From: Neobacillus muris
Lineage (GTDB): Bacteria > Bacillota > Bacilli > Bacillales > Cytobacillaceae
Reading direction: 5' to 3'
Assembly (NCBI RefSeq): GCF_943193175.1
Contig: NZ_CALPDF010000015.1
Coordinates: 22,185 to 86,184, forward strand
DNA: 64,000 nucleotides
In this document: in pieces, positions 27,154-34,756 of the stretch
How the letters are laid out: every line of letters begins with the position of its first letter
How positions within the stretch are numbered: position 1 is the first letter of the stretch
The notes under the pieces: generated by a model
Told to the model about the DNA's origin: nothing
Databases searched by the model: none
The model's input: only the letters and a program-made list of their open reading frames with translations
Translations under genes and position numbers: made by a program

Positions 27154-27990
27154 CTAAAATGAAAAAAGCTTACGTAAGGTATACATGGCGATTTTCTTAT
27201 TTTTGACTTTCAATAACTGCTTAAGAAACCGCTTAGCAAGCTGTTTTTTATAGGCCAATAATAAATCTTTTTTGTAATTTTTGTAAAAATTTATTTCGGA
27301 TTCTATAATGCTCTGATATCGGCTGAGCGATACCCTGCTATAATCCATAACGGATAATTCATGTTCCAGCACTGAGTCTATAACAAATACCTTCCGTCCT
27401 CTTGCGTATATTTCAAAGAATAGCCAGTGATCCAAATAATCAAGAGGGAATTCCTCATTAAACCCGCCAATTTCATTTAAAAATTGTGTTTTAATGAGAG
27501 TACCGGAGTTGATAGCCATGACTGGCTCTTCTTGAAGCCCGGCCTGCGGCCGCTTATTTTGCAGAGGACGTACAGAATGACTAAACACAGGCGAGATCAT
27601 GGTATTTTCGCTTATAATTTTTGGAACGATAGCTGCGACTTCATCTTCTGATATTTGTAAATGTAATATTTCGTTGATATAGGAACTAGTTAATTGGGTA
27701 TCATGATCTAACAATATCAGCCAATCGGACCCATTTTTTTGAGCAATTGACCATGCATAATTATAAGCAGCAGCTATTCCTAAATTTCTTGAATCATGAT
27801 GATATACTATATCAACATTTGATATAGCAGGCCGCTCAATACTTTGCCTTATTGGACTATTATCATAAATAACAATTGACAAATCCCCAAAATTTCCATT
27901 GTTTTCTTTCAACGCCTCTAAAAGTGAACAATAGGTAGTCGAATCTTTTATTTTTGTTTTATATACCACTATTACTAAAGTCAGCTTCAT
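27154..27990 (-). CDS. GT2 glycosyltransferase
   Basis: A 278-residue family 2 enzyme with LTLVIVVYKTK at the N-terminus, VIYDNSP, GIAAAYNYAW and the LLDHDTQL acidic motif near 95, plus LDYLDHWLFFE near 190. This arrangement (GIAxAxN, DHD) is common among rhamnosyltransferases. Its start overlaps the end of the upstream Wzy-like gene by 32 bases, and its stop lies 10 bases before the next GT2, so it is within one operon. A basic C-terminus (KKQLAKRFLKQLLKVKNKK) may hold it at the membrane. Confidence 0.85.
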   Translation of the reverse strand: MKLTLVIVVYKTKIKDSTTYCSLLEALKENNGNFGDLSIVIYDNSPIRQSIERPAISNVDIVYHHDSRNLGIAAAYNYAWSIAQKNGSDWLILLDHDTQLTSSYINEILHLQISEDEVAAIVPKIISENTMISPVFSHSVRPLQNKRPQAGLQEEPVMAINSGTLIKTQFLNEIGGFNEEFPLDYLDHWLFFEIYARGRKVFVIDSVLEHELSVMDYSRVSLSRYQSIIESEINFYKNYKKDLLLAYKKQLAKRFLKQLLKVKNKKIAMYTLRKLFSF

Positions 27991-29194
27991 CTTTAACAGC
28001 CTTTGAAGTTATTTTTTTTTCACTAAAAAGTGAAAATAGCAAGGGATAAACAAGTTGGAAACTTAATCCCGTGAAAGAAAACATATTACTGAAGGTTGTA
28101 AATACAAATATAGAATTCATTATTACAACGCCAATGACCAAGTACTCACTATTCAGCTTTTTAAGCAATAAAATATAAAAGAAGGCGAATAAGAAGGCGA
28201 AAAGAACATAAAATGTAATTCCAACCCATCCTAGTATTACATACGGCTGAGCAAAAGCAGTTGACACATTTAATTCAGGCGTAATTAAAAACCCTGCTGG
28301 TATTTCGATATTATACATAGAAACTACTCTCTTGCTGATAAAATCAGGCATTGTTTGAGTAATTGTAAAAACAAAGGAATCATAAACACTCACATCTTTC
28401 TCAAAAGAGAAATTGTTGATTGTTTTCTGTAAGTTTGCAATCGGTGACGCAACATAAATATAAGCCCAAAAAAATTCCTTTGGAACTACTGATTCTTTAA
28501 ATTCCTCTGTAGCCCCGCCAATTTCTAAAAAAAGAGTATTGTCAAACAAGGATGTATTGGTTTGATAGGAATTATTCACCCTCATATTTCCAGCAACCCC
28601 GAAGAGATACAAACCAAATATCATTAAGACTGACAATCCAATTATTTTTTTTACCGTAATTTTGGACTGATATTTAATTAAATAAATAAAAACACAGCTC
28701 ATTAAGATAATAAGCAGCATACCTCTATTTAAAATCAAAATAGAAGGCACTAATGTCAGCGTGTAGAATATGATTGATTTCTTTCTTTGGCTGGCATCGG
28801 AAAGAACAATTTGAAACAGATAAAGTGAAAAAAATGAATTAAATGTAACCAATAAAACATGGAAAGTCGGGATACCAAATTCTGTGTAACTTAAAGGCGT
28901 ATTAGTGAACATTGCCAAAAGTGGAAAATTTCTATGATATAAAAATTCCAAAACGTATCCGGCTAAAATCCCATATGTGATGAGCTCCAAATGTTTCTTG
29001 TAATAGATTTTATGAAAAGTAATGATTTTCTCCTTCGTAAAAACCCTTCCTAAAAAATATGCTGCAACCATTGAGCAAACCAAAAAGAGCAGCAATGGTA
29101 ATTCTAAGTTTGGAAACAGTGTTGACCATCTTAAAAAGTATGCAACCAAAACTGCCAGGAAAGAAAGAATATAAATAAAATAAGGATTAATCAA
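27959..29194 (-). CDS. O-antigen/capsule polymerase-like membrane protein (Wzy type)
   Basis: A 411-residue protein with about 10-12 hydrophobic helices and a large extracellular loop (about 205-290), the layout of Wzy-type oligosaccharide polymerases. These join lipid-linked repeat units outside the membrane. The sequence itself is poorly conserved, as is normal for the class, so the call rests on topology and on neighbours: Wzz-like gene upstream, GT2 genes downstream, Wzx at 43625. It appears to start with TTG at 29194, with GGGGG 11 bases upstream. The alternative is an unrelated polytopic transporter. Confidence 0.7.
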   Translation of the reverse strand: MINPYFIYILSFLAVLVAYFLRWSTLFPNLELPLLLFLVCSMVAAYFLGRVFTKEKIITFHKIYYKKHLELITYGILAGYVLEFLYHRNFPLLAMFTNTPLSYTEFGIPTFHVLLVTFNSFFSLYLFQIVLSDASQRKKSIIFYTLTLVPSILILNRGMLLIILMSCVFIYLIKYQSKITVKKIIGLSVLMIFGLYLFGVAGNMRVNNSYQTNTSLFDNTLFLEIGGATEEFKESVVPKEFFWAYIYVASPIANLQKTINNFSFEKDVSVYDSFVFTITQTMPDFISKRVVSMYNIEIPAGFLITPELNVSTAFAQPYVILGWVGITFYVLFAFLFAFFYILLLKKLNSEYLVIGVVIMNSIFVFTTFSNMFSFTGLSFQLVYPLLFSLFSEKKITSKAVKDEADFSNSGI

Positions 29195-29229
29195 ACTCCA
29201 GCTTGCCCCCTTTCCATAGTGGGTAAAAA

Positions 29230-29841
29230 CTACGATTTTTTGGATTTAGAGGTATAGGACAGTACGAAAGAAAACACTGCGCCAATTATAAGGCCGATTA
29301 TAGCTCCCATAATAATATTAGCATTAGATCTCGTTTGTAATATTTGTGCTTCTTGTCCTTTTTGAGCCTTTTCAACGATTTGCACTTTTGTTACATCTAG
29401 ATAATTGCCAATTTCCTGTTGAAAAACTTCAGCTACATTATTTACCAGATTAGTTGCAGCGGATGGTGTGCTGTCTTCAACAGTTATTCTTAAAATTTGG
29501 GAGCCATTTTCAATCCCAGATTTGACCTTATTCGCAATGACTTTTGTGTTATCTTTTAAACCTAATTCTTTTTTTACTGCATTAAGGATTACTGGTGTAT
29601 TTACCAAAGTTTGCGCTGTATTCATAAAACGTGCTGTGTCATCAGCTTGATTAATAAGAGTATTGGTTTGGTTAGGCTGTTGCTTGATTAATACTAAAGC
29701 CGATGTTTGATACGTTGCAGCTGGAGCTGGACCTGTTAAAAATTTCCCAGCAACTCCGCCTATAAGGCCAAGTAACAAAATCAGCCAAATGAACCTCTTT
29801 AAGATTTTAAATAAATCTCCGATATACGTTGACTCTCCCAT
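29230..29841 (-). CDS. Wzz/YwqC-type polysaccharide chain-length modulator
   Basis: A 203-residue protein with two membrane helices (about 18-37 and 174-195) enclosing an extracellular domain, as in the Wzz/CapA family. The proline-containing second helix lies near the end (MGAIIGLIIGAVFSFVLSY), and SGIENGSQILRITVEDSTPSAA is in the middle. In Bacillus such proteins normally activate a partner BY-kinase (YwqD or EpsB); no kinase or phosphatase gene is in the window. GGAGG precedes the start. It probably sets polymer length with the adjacent Wzy. Confidence 0.85.
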   Translation of the reverse strand: MGESTYIGDLFKILKRFIWLILLLGLIGGVAGKFLTGPAPAATYQTSALVLIKQQPNQTNTLINQADDTARFMNTAQTLVNTPVILNAVKKELGLKDNTKVIANKVKSGIENGSQILRITVEDSTPSAATNLVNNVAEVFQQEIGNYLDVTKVQIVEKAQKGQEAQILQTRSNANIIMGAIIGLIIGAVFSFVLSYTSKSKKS

Positions 29842-29921
29842 GATAACCTCCTGGAAACAATTTAGTTTTCATAATAATGCAAGTATGGGTATGATTTATT
29901 TTATACGGCACACGCGTTAGA

Positions 29922-30707
29922 TCAAAAAAAACGCCACCCCCATTTATTAAAATATTTAAACATCGAATGCATAAATATTTTAAATAGCGCAGGATTTTTA
30001 TGGGCGCCGCGTTCATAATAATGAACAACATTTGAAAAAGGACTATAAACAATACGTTTATTGTTATTTTTTAGCTTTAAACAAAGATCATAGTCTTCAA
30101 AATACATAAAATAACGGTCATCAAAACCACCAACACTCTTGAAATCCTTTCCGCGCAAAAGCATAAAACAACCTGACCCGATTCGAATGTCAACCAGCCG
30201 GTCATCTGGAATATCTCTAAGCTCATAAGAAGCCAATCTCTTTTGGAATATTTTTTTGACGAACTTAAACGGAATAAATCTCAAAGCATAATCAAATACA
30301 GACACCCGGTCACGCATTAAGTGCTGCGTAGTTCCGTCAGAGTTAAGCACCTTTGGAACCAATAATGCAATTGATTCGTCCCTATCAATGACCTCAATCA
30401 TTTTAAGCAGGTCTTCCTTAACCAATATTACATCCGGATTAAAGACTAAAAAATATGGTTCGTCTGAATTCAATAAATTATAATTGTGACCAAAGCCAAA
30501 ACCGTTATTTTCATGATAAAAAGTGATATCCACAAAGTCTTGGTACGCTTTTAACTGATCTTGATAGTCTTTATTTGAATTATTATCGAATACTATAATC
30601 CGAAAACGGGAGTCACTACTGAATTCTGTTCTTAAATTATCGAGAACCTTAAAAATGTGCTTACTGTTATAGGTAACAATGCTAATTGCAACTTTTGCAT
30701 TTGACAA
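29922..30707 (-). CDS. GT2 glycosyltransferase, WbbL-like
   Basis: A 261-residue family 2 enzyme: ISIVTYNSK, VFDNNSN, NNGFGFGHNYN, the VFNPDVIL motif near 92 and FDDRYFMYFEDYDLCLKLK near 195. The NPD and FxEDxDxC pair is typical of rhamnosyltransferases such as WbbL/RfbF. It is the first gene of the operon. Translation seems to start at TTG (30707), because the frame is closed by a TGA three codons upstream; AAAGG is only two bases from the TTG, so start efficiency may be low. A long leader of about 210 bases precedes it. Confidence 0.85.
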   Translation of the reverse strand: MSNAKVAISIVTYNSKHIFKVLDNLRTEFSSDSRFRIIVFDNNSNKDYQDQLKAYQDFVDITFYHENNGFGFGHNYNLLNSDEPYFLVFNPDVILVKEDLLKMIEVIDRDESIALLVPKVLNSDGTTQHLMRDRVSVFDYALRFIPFKFVKKIFQKRLASYELRDIPDDRLVDIRIGSGCFMLLRGKDFKSVGGFDDRYFMYFEDYDLCLKLKNNNKRIVYSPFSNVVHYYERGAHKNPALFKIFMHSMFKYFNKWGWRFF

Positions 30708-31071
30708 TGCCTTTCACACTCTTTCATTTAAAATACAAATTAAATTATGTAACAAAATCTAATATGTTTCGTCTTAATTTACGTGATGTCGACAGGCAAG
30801 GCAATTTCCTTGCTTTATTTTCTTCTAATTGTGTGAATAAAATTCTCTATTTCCAACAGAATTAAAGAAAAATCGGCAAATTATTCTAAATTAGCCTAGC
30901 ACTCAGCCCATCAGATGTAAATTATAGCATCATCTTGTCATTATTTGTACTTTATCTGTCGATTTTTTTTTATTTCCAGTTGAACTAATATCGACAGGAT
31001 ATTATAATTTTTAGTAAGATTGCATTAAATTACATTAACTAAACCTGTACAGAGGGGATTGAATAATATAA
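30708..31071. promoter_or_regulatory. Divergent promoter region between glycan operon and LCP gene
   Basis: Minus strand: TGCTATAAT (30921-30929) is a perfect extended -10, giving a leader of about 210 bases before the GT2 gene. That leader contains the hairpin GCAAGG / CCTTGC near 30796-30813. Plus strand: TTGAAC (30980-30985), 17 bases, TATAAT (31003-31008) is a strong sigma A promoter for the LCP gene. The two start sites are about 90 bases apart. Confidence 0.65.
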
Positions 31072-32067
31072 ATGAATTCTACTAGAGAAGGTAGAAAAAA
31101 GCAGAAAAAGAGATTTAAGAAATGGATTAAGTTAAGCTTCTTTTTATTCTTTATTCTGCTAGTCGGCGGAGGGATTTATTTCTATAACTTTTATAACAAC
31201 GTTGTCAGTGCTGTTGATAAAATGAACAAACCGATTTCCAGAGAAGTTTCCCAAAAACGGGAAACCAAAGTTGAAGTGGAAGAAAAGGATCCCATATCCA
31301 TCCTTCTCGTAGGTGTGGATGAACGTGAAGGGGATAAGGGCAGAACAGATTCCATGCTTGTCGTTACGGTAAATCCAGAAAAGCAATCTACCAAAATATT
31401 AAGTATCCCTCGTGATACTCGTACAAAGTTAATTAACAAAAATAACCCAAATAAAAATCGAATTGATAAAATAAATGCAGGCTATGCATATGGCGGCATT
31501 GAAGAGAGTATCGATACAGTAGAAAATTTTCTTAATGTACCAATAGATTATTATATCCAGGTGAACATGGAAGGATTTAAAGATATCGTAGACGCTGTTG
31601 GCGGGATAGACGTAGATAACCAATATGCGTTCGAATTAGATGGCGTGAGACTGAAAAAAGGTCCGCAGCACTTAGATGGTACAGAAGCACTTCAGTATGC
31701 ACGTATGAGGAAAGCTGATCCAAGAGGTGACTTTGGCCGTGCAGAAAGACAGCGGGAAGTCATTTCAAAAATTATTGATAAAGGCAAATCCATTTCAACT
31801 TTAACGAAGTACGATGACATTCTTGCCGCACTTGAAGAAAATATCAAAACTAATTTAACACTTTCAGATATAATTGATATCCAGTCATCCTATAAAAATG
31901 CTGCCGGAACCATTGATAAACTTGAAATTCCAGGTGAAGGCAAAATGATTAATGGTGGTTGGTACTTCATTGTTGAAGATGAAACACGGCAAAATCTTTC
32001 AGACCAATTACGTGAGCATCTAGGCTTAGATCCGGAAATGGTTGCGGAAATAAGCATAAATTCATAA
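31072..32067 (+). CDS. LytR-CpsA-Psr (LCP) family wall-polymer ligase
   Basis: A 331-residue membrane enzyme of the TagT/TagU/TagV class. A basic cytoplasmic tail and one helix (about 20-42) are followed by an extracellular LCP domain with ILLVGVDEREGDKGRTDSMLVVTVNP, SIPRDTRTKL (phosphate-binding Arg), KINAGYAYGG, and YARMRKADPRGDFGRAERQREV. It moves a lipid-linked polymer to the C6 hydroxyl of MurNAc in peptidoglycan. AGGGGA lies upstream, about 14 bases from the ATG. The promoter is strong and a terminator follows, so it is a single-gene unit at the centre of the wall-glycan cluster. Confidence 0.93.
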   Translation: MNSTREGRKKQKKRFKKWIKLSFFLFFILLVGGGIYFYNFYNNVVSAVDKMNKPISREVSQKRETKVEVEEKDPISILLVGVDEREGDKGRTDSMLVVTVNPEKQSTKILSIPRDTRTKLINKNNPNKNRIDKINAGYAYGGIEESIDTVENFLNVPIDYYIQVNMEGFKDIVDAVGGIDVDNQYAFELDGVRLKKGPQHLDGTEALQYARMRKADPRGDFGRAERQREVISKIIDKGKSISTLTKYDDILAALEENIKTNLTLSDIIDIQSSYKNAAGTIDKLEIPGEGKMINGGWYFIVEDETRQNLSDQLREHLGLDPEMVAEISINS

Positions 32068-32075
32068 TCCTAAAC

Positions 32076-32124
32076 AGAGCCCGATTTATTTGTCTTGTAC
32101 GGCATAATAAGTCGGGCTCTTTTG
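32076..32124 (+). terminator. Terminator after the LCP gene
   Basis: AGAGCCCGA pairs with TCGGGCTCT across a loop of about 27 bases that includes further TTATT/AATAA pairing, followed by TTTT. Confidence 0.82.
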
Positions 32125-32241
32125 CGGCAAGCATAGAGTTTTATTTTCAGCTTCTTTTTTCAGCAATCATTTTCTAGTATAATAAGCTATTAACTTTTCT
32201 AAATTATTTAAGGTCATAGCTCCAACAAGGAGGTTATTAGT

Positions 32242-33597
32242 GTGAAATCGAAAGAAAAAATATGGAAATATCTTATATTATATTTTTTTCTATATGCTTA
32301 TCACTTTATTGTTGAAAAGTTTCCGGGGGATGATGAATATTTCTCGAAAATTTCAAACCAGAAGACGATCATTGAATGGCTATACTCCAGATATATGGAT
32401 TGGTCATCGCGAATTTTTCCTGATGCGATGGCGTATCTGCTGCTCGACCACAAAGTATGGTTGTGGAGACTATTCAATCCACTCCTGTTAATTTTCTTAG
32501 CAGCTGCAATGGCAAGAATTTGGAAAAGAAAGATTACGTTACTGGAAATTTTGGCCGTTCTTTCGATACTGGGTTTCTTTGCACAAAACGTATTAAGTTC
32601 AGGTGTTTTTTGGATAACAGGTTCGATGAATTATTTATGGCCAATTACTCTCGGATTACTCGTTATGGTTCCATTTGCGGATAAAATTTTCAGAAATCTT
32701 TCTCTAAATAACAATTTTTTGTTTACTTTATATCTTCTTCTTGCCTCTTTAGCATCTGTCGGAAATGAACAAGTATCACTATGCATATCATGTTTTGCAA
32801 TTTTAAGTCATATTGTCTTGCTTGCGAAAAAGCAATCACTAGATAGGAAATTACTGGCTATGACGATCGTAATGATTTTAGGGACTAGTATAATGCTGCT
32901 AGCCCCAGGAAACGAAGAAAGATGGATCCAGGAAGCTGCCTACTGGTACCCAGGGTTTGAAAATTTAACCTTAAAAGAGCATTTATATTTGGGCACCATC
33001 TGGGCATTTGGGAAAATATTTTATGATATGAGATTTCTTGTATTTTTGGGGTCTTTCATTACAATCATTACTTGTTTTCAATCCGAACAATTAAAAAACC
33101 ATTTTATTTTTAAAATATTCACCATTAGTTTTACAGGAATTATCATAATAAACCTTACTGGACTTGGACAAGAATGGCTAATTTCGTTCACTAATATTAA
33201 AGATTTCGACTTTAGTGCCAATTTATTATCGTTTTATAAAATGAATAAACCATTTATACTAGCTTTGTTTCCTTATATATTTTGGATAATTTACAGCTTG
33301 ATGCTAGGCTATTTAATGATTAAATCAACAAAATATAAAATATTTGTTTCTATCTGTCTGCTTGCTTTTATTGCCACTCTGGCTGTCATGTTCTTTTCCC
33401 CAACGATTTATGGATCTGGAAACCGGGTGTTAACAGCAGGTTCGGTCATTCTAGGGTTGGTAATAGCAGGGGAGCTTTTAGAAAAAAATTGGATACGCAA
33501 TCCATTTTATTTATCAATATTGGCATGTTTCCCAATTATGAACTTAGGATATATGTTACTTAAATGGATGAGGGATGGATTTAATCCATTTCTATAA
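32242..33597 (+). CDS. DUF6056-like polytopic membrane protein, copy 1
   Basis: A 451-residue protein with about 11 membrane helices. An acidic PGDDEYF motif (residues 28-34) lies in the first outer loop, followed by W-S-S-R-I-F, GSMNYLWP near 128, GNEQVS near 175 and APGNEERW near 220. The topology and the early Asp-Asp pair are like GT-C glycosyltransferases, which use lipid-phosphate sugars outside the membrane; that function is inferred. It starts with GTG at 32242, with AAGGAGG 8 bases upstream. A second member of the same family lies at 47268. It is a single-gene unit with its own terminator. Confidence 0.7.
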   Translation: MKSKEKIWKYLILYFFLYAYHFIVEKFPGDDEYFSKISNQKTIIEWLYSRYMDWSSRIFPDAMAYLLLDHKVWLWRLFNPLLLIFLAAAMARIWKRKITLLEILAVLSILGFFAQNVLSSGVFWITGSMNYLWPITLGLLVMVPFADKIFRNLSLNNNFLFTLYLLLASLASVGNEQVSLCISCFAILSHIVLLAKKQSLDRKLLAMTIVMILGTSIMLLAPGNEERWIQEAAYWYPGFENLTLKEHLYLGTIWAFGKIFYDMRFLVFLGSFITIITCFQSEQLKNHFIFKIFTISFTGIIIINLTGLGQEWLISFTNIKDFDFSANLLSFYKMNKPFILALFPYIFWIIYSLMLGYLMIKSTKYKIFVSICLLAFIATLAVMFFSPTIYGSGNRVLTAGSVILGLVIAGELLEKNWIRNPFYLSILACFPIMNLGYMLLKWMRDGFNPFL

Positions 33598-33601
33598 AAA
33601 G

Positions 33602-33641
33602 AAAAAGCTGGCTCCAATATTCTTGAAGTCAGCTTTTTTTA
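33602..33641 (+). terminator. Terminator after DUF6056-like copy 1
   Basis: AAAAGCTGGC pairs with GTCAGCTTTT around a 13-base loop, followed by a T-run; 5 bases beyond the stop codon. Confidence 0.8.
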
Positions 33642-33661
33642 TTGAATGACACAATCAATAA

Positions 33662-34639
33662 TTATCTTTGAATAATTCCTTTTCTTACTTTTTCCATATT
33701 TGTGACCGGTTGAGAAGATTCCTCTTTTACAATATAGTTAGGCCTTGCCTTGACTTCAATAAAAATTCTGCCAATGTATTCCCCAATAATCCCGAGAAAT
33801 ATAAGCTGAAGTCCTCCGAAAAATAACATAATGGAGACAATTGATGCATACCCGCTTACTGGGTTTCCATAAACTAGCTTTGAAAAAATGACATAAAACA
33901 TATATAGAAAAGCAGAGCTTGCCGTAAACAGTCCAAAATAGGTTGCCCAGCGCAATGGAGAGATCGTAAAGGAAACAATGCCATCAATGGCGTAATGAAC
34001 CAGCTTCCAAAAGCTCCAGCTAGTATTGCCAGCGGCTCTTTCGACATTCTCGAATTCAATACATTTTGACTTATAACCAACCCACATAAATAAACCTTTA
34101 GCAAAGCGATTTCTTTCCCTCAAACGCAGGAAGCTGTCAACAGCCTTGCGGTCCATTAAACGATAATCCCTCGCCCCATCTACGATGTGAACATCACTCA
34201 TTTTATTGATTAATTTATAAAACTGTTTTGCAAACCAACTTCTTAGAGGAGGCTCACCGCTTCGCGTTGATCTCCTTGTATACACGACATCGTATCCGCC
34301 ATTTGCCCAGTCTTCAATCATCTGAGGCAATAATTCAGGAGGATCTTGAAGATCGACATCCATTAATACGACTGCATCCCCACGAGCCGCCTCAATACCA
34401 GCCAGCATGGCTGCTTCTTTTCCAAAATTTCTGCTAAAGCTGATATATCTTACATTCTTCTTCGCATTGCTTAGTTCTCTCATTTTCTGCTCTGTAGAAT
34501 CCTTGCTGCCATCATTTACATATATAAACTCATAATCAGCATATCCAATTCCTTCAATCACTGGTTGAACAGTAGAATAAAATAATTCAATCGATTCTTC
34601 TTCATTATAACAAGGAACAACAATAGAAATTAGCTTCAA
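33662..34639 (-). CDS. GtrB/YkcC-type polyprenyl-phosphate glycosyltransferase
   Basis: A 325-residue enzyme: a cytoplasmic GT2 domain (KLISIVVPCYNEEESI, VNDGSKDST, LMDVDLQDPPELLP) and two C-terminal membrane helices (about 225-300). It charges undecaprenyl phosphate with one sugar, the donor for extracellular glycosylation. In B. subtilis the relatives CsbB and YkcC pair with YfhO and YkcB, and here YfhO-type genes follow at 34757 and 40980 with GtrA at 40558. The TTG at 34639 is favoured as start because AAGAAGGTG lies 6 bases upstream; the ATG at 34663 has no ribosome binding site. Confidence 0.92.
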   Translation of the reverse strand: MKLISIVVPCYNEEESIELFYSTVQPVIEGIGYADYEFIYVNDGSKDSTEQKMRELSNAKKNVRYISFSRNFGKEAAMLAGIEAARGDAVVLMDVDLQDPPELLPQMIEDWANGGYDVVYTRRSTRSGEPPLRSWFAKQFYKLINKMSDVHIVDGARDYRLMDRKAVDSFLRLRERNRFAKGLFMWVGYKSKCIEFENVERAAGNTSWSFWKLVHYAIDGIVSFTISPLRWATYFGLFTASSAFLYMFYVIFSKLVYGNPVSGYASIVSIMLFFGGLQLIFLGIIGEYIGRIFIEVKARPNYIVKEESSQPVTNMEKVRKGIIQR

Positions 34640-34756
34640 TTTATACACCTTCTTTATCAACATAAGCTGATGATTAGTTAATTGTTCACCACTTAATACC
34701 TTTTTATTAAAAACAGATTTATTTTAACATAATTAAATCCATATTCATATTTTCGT

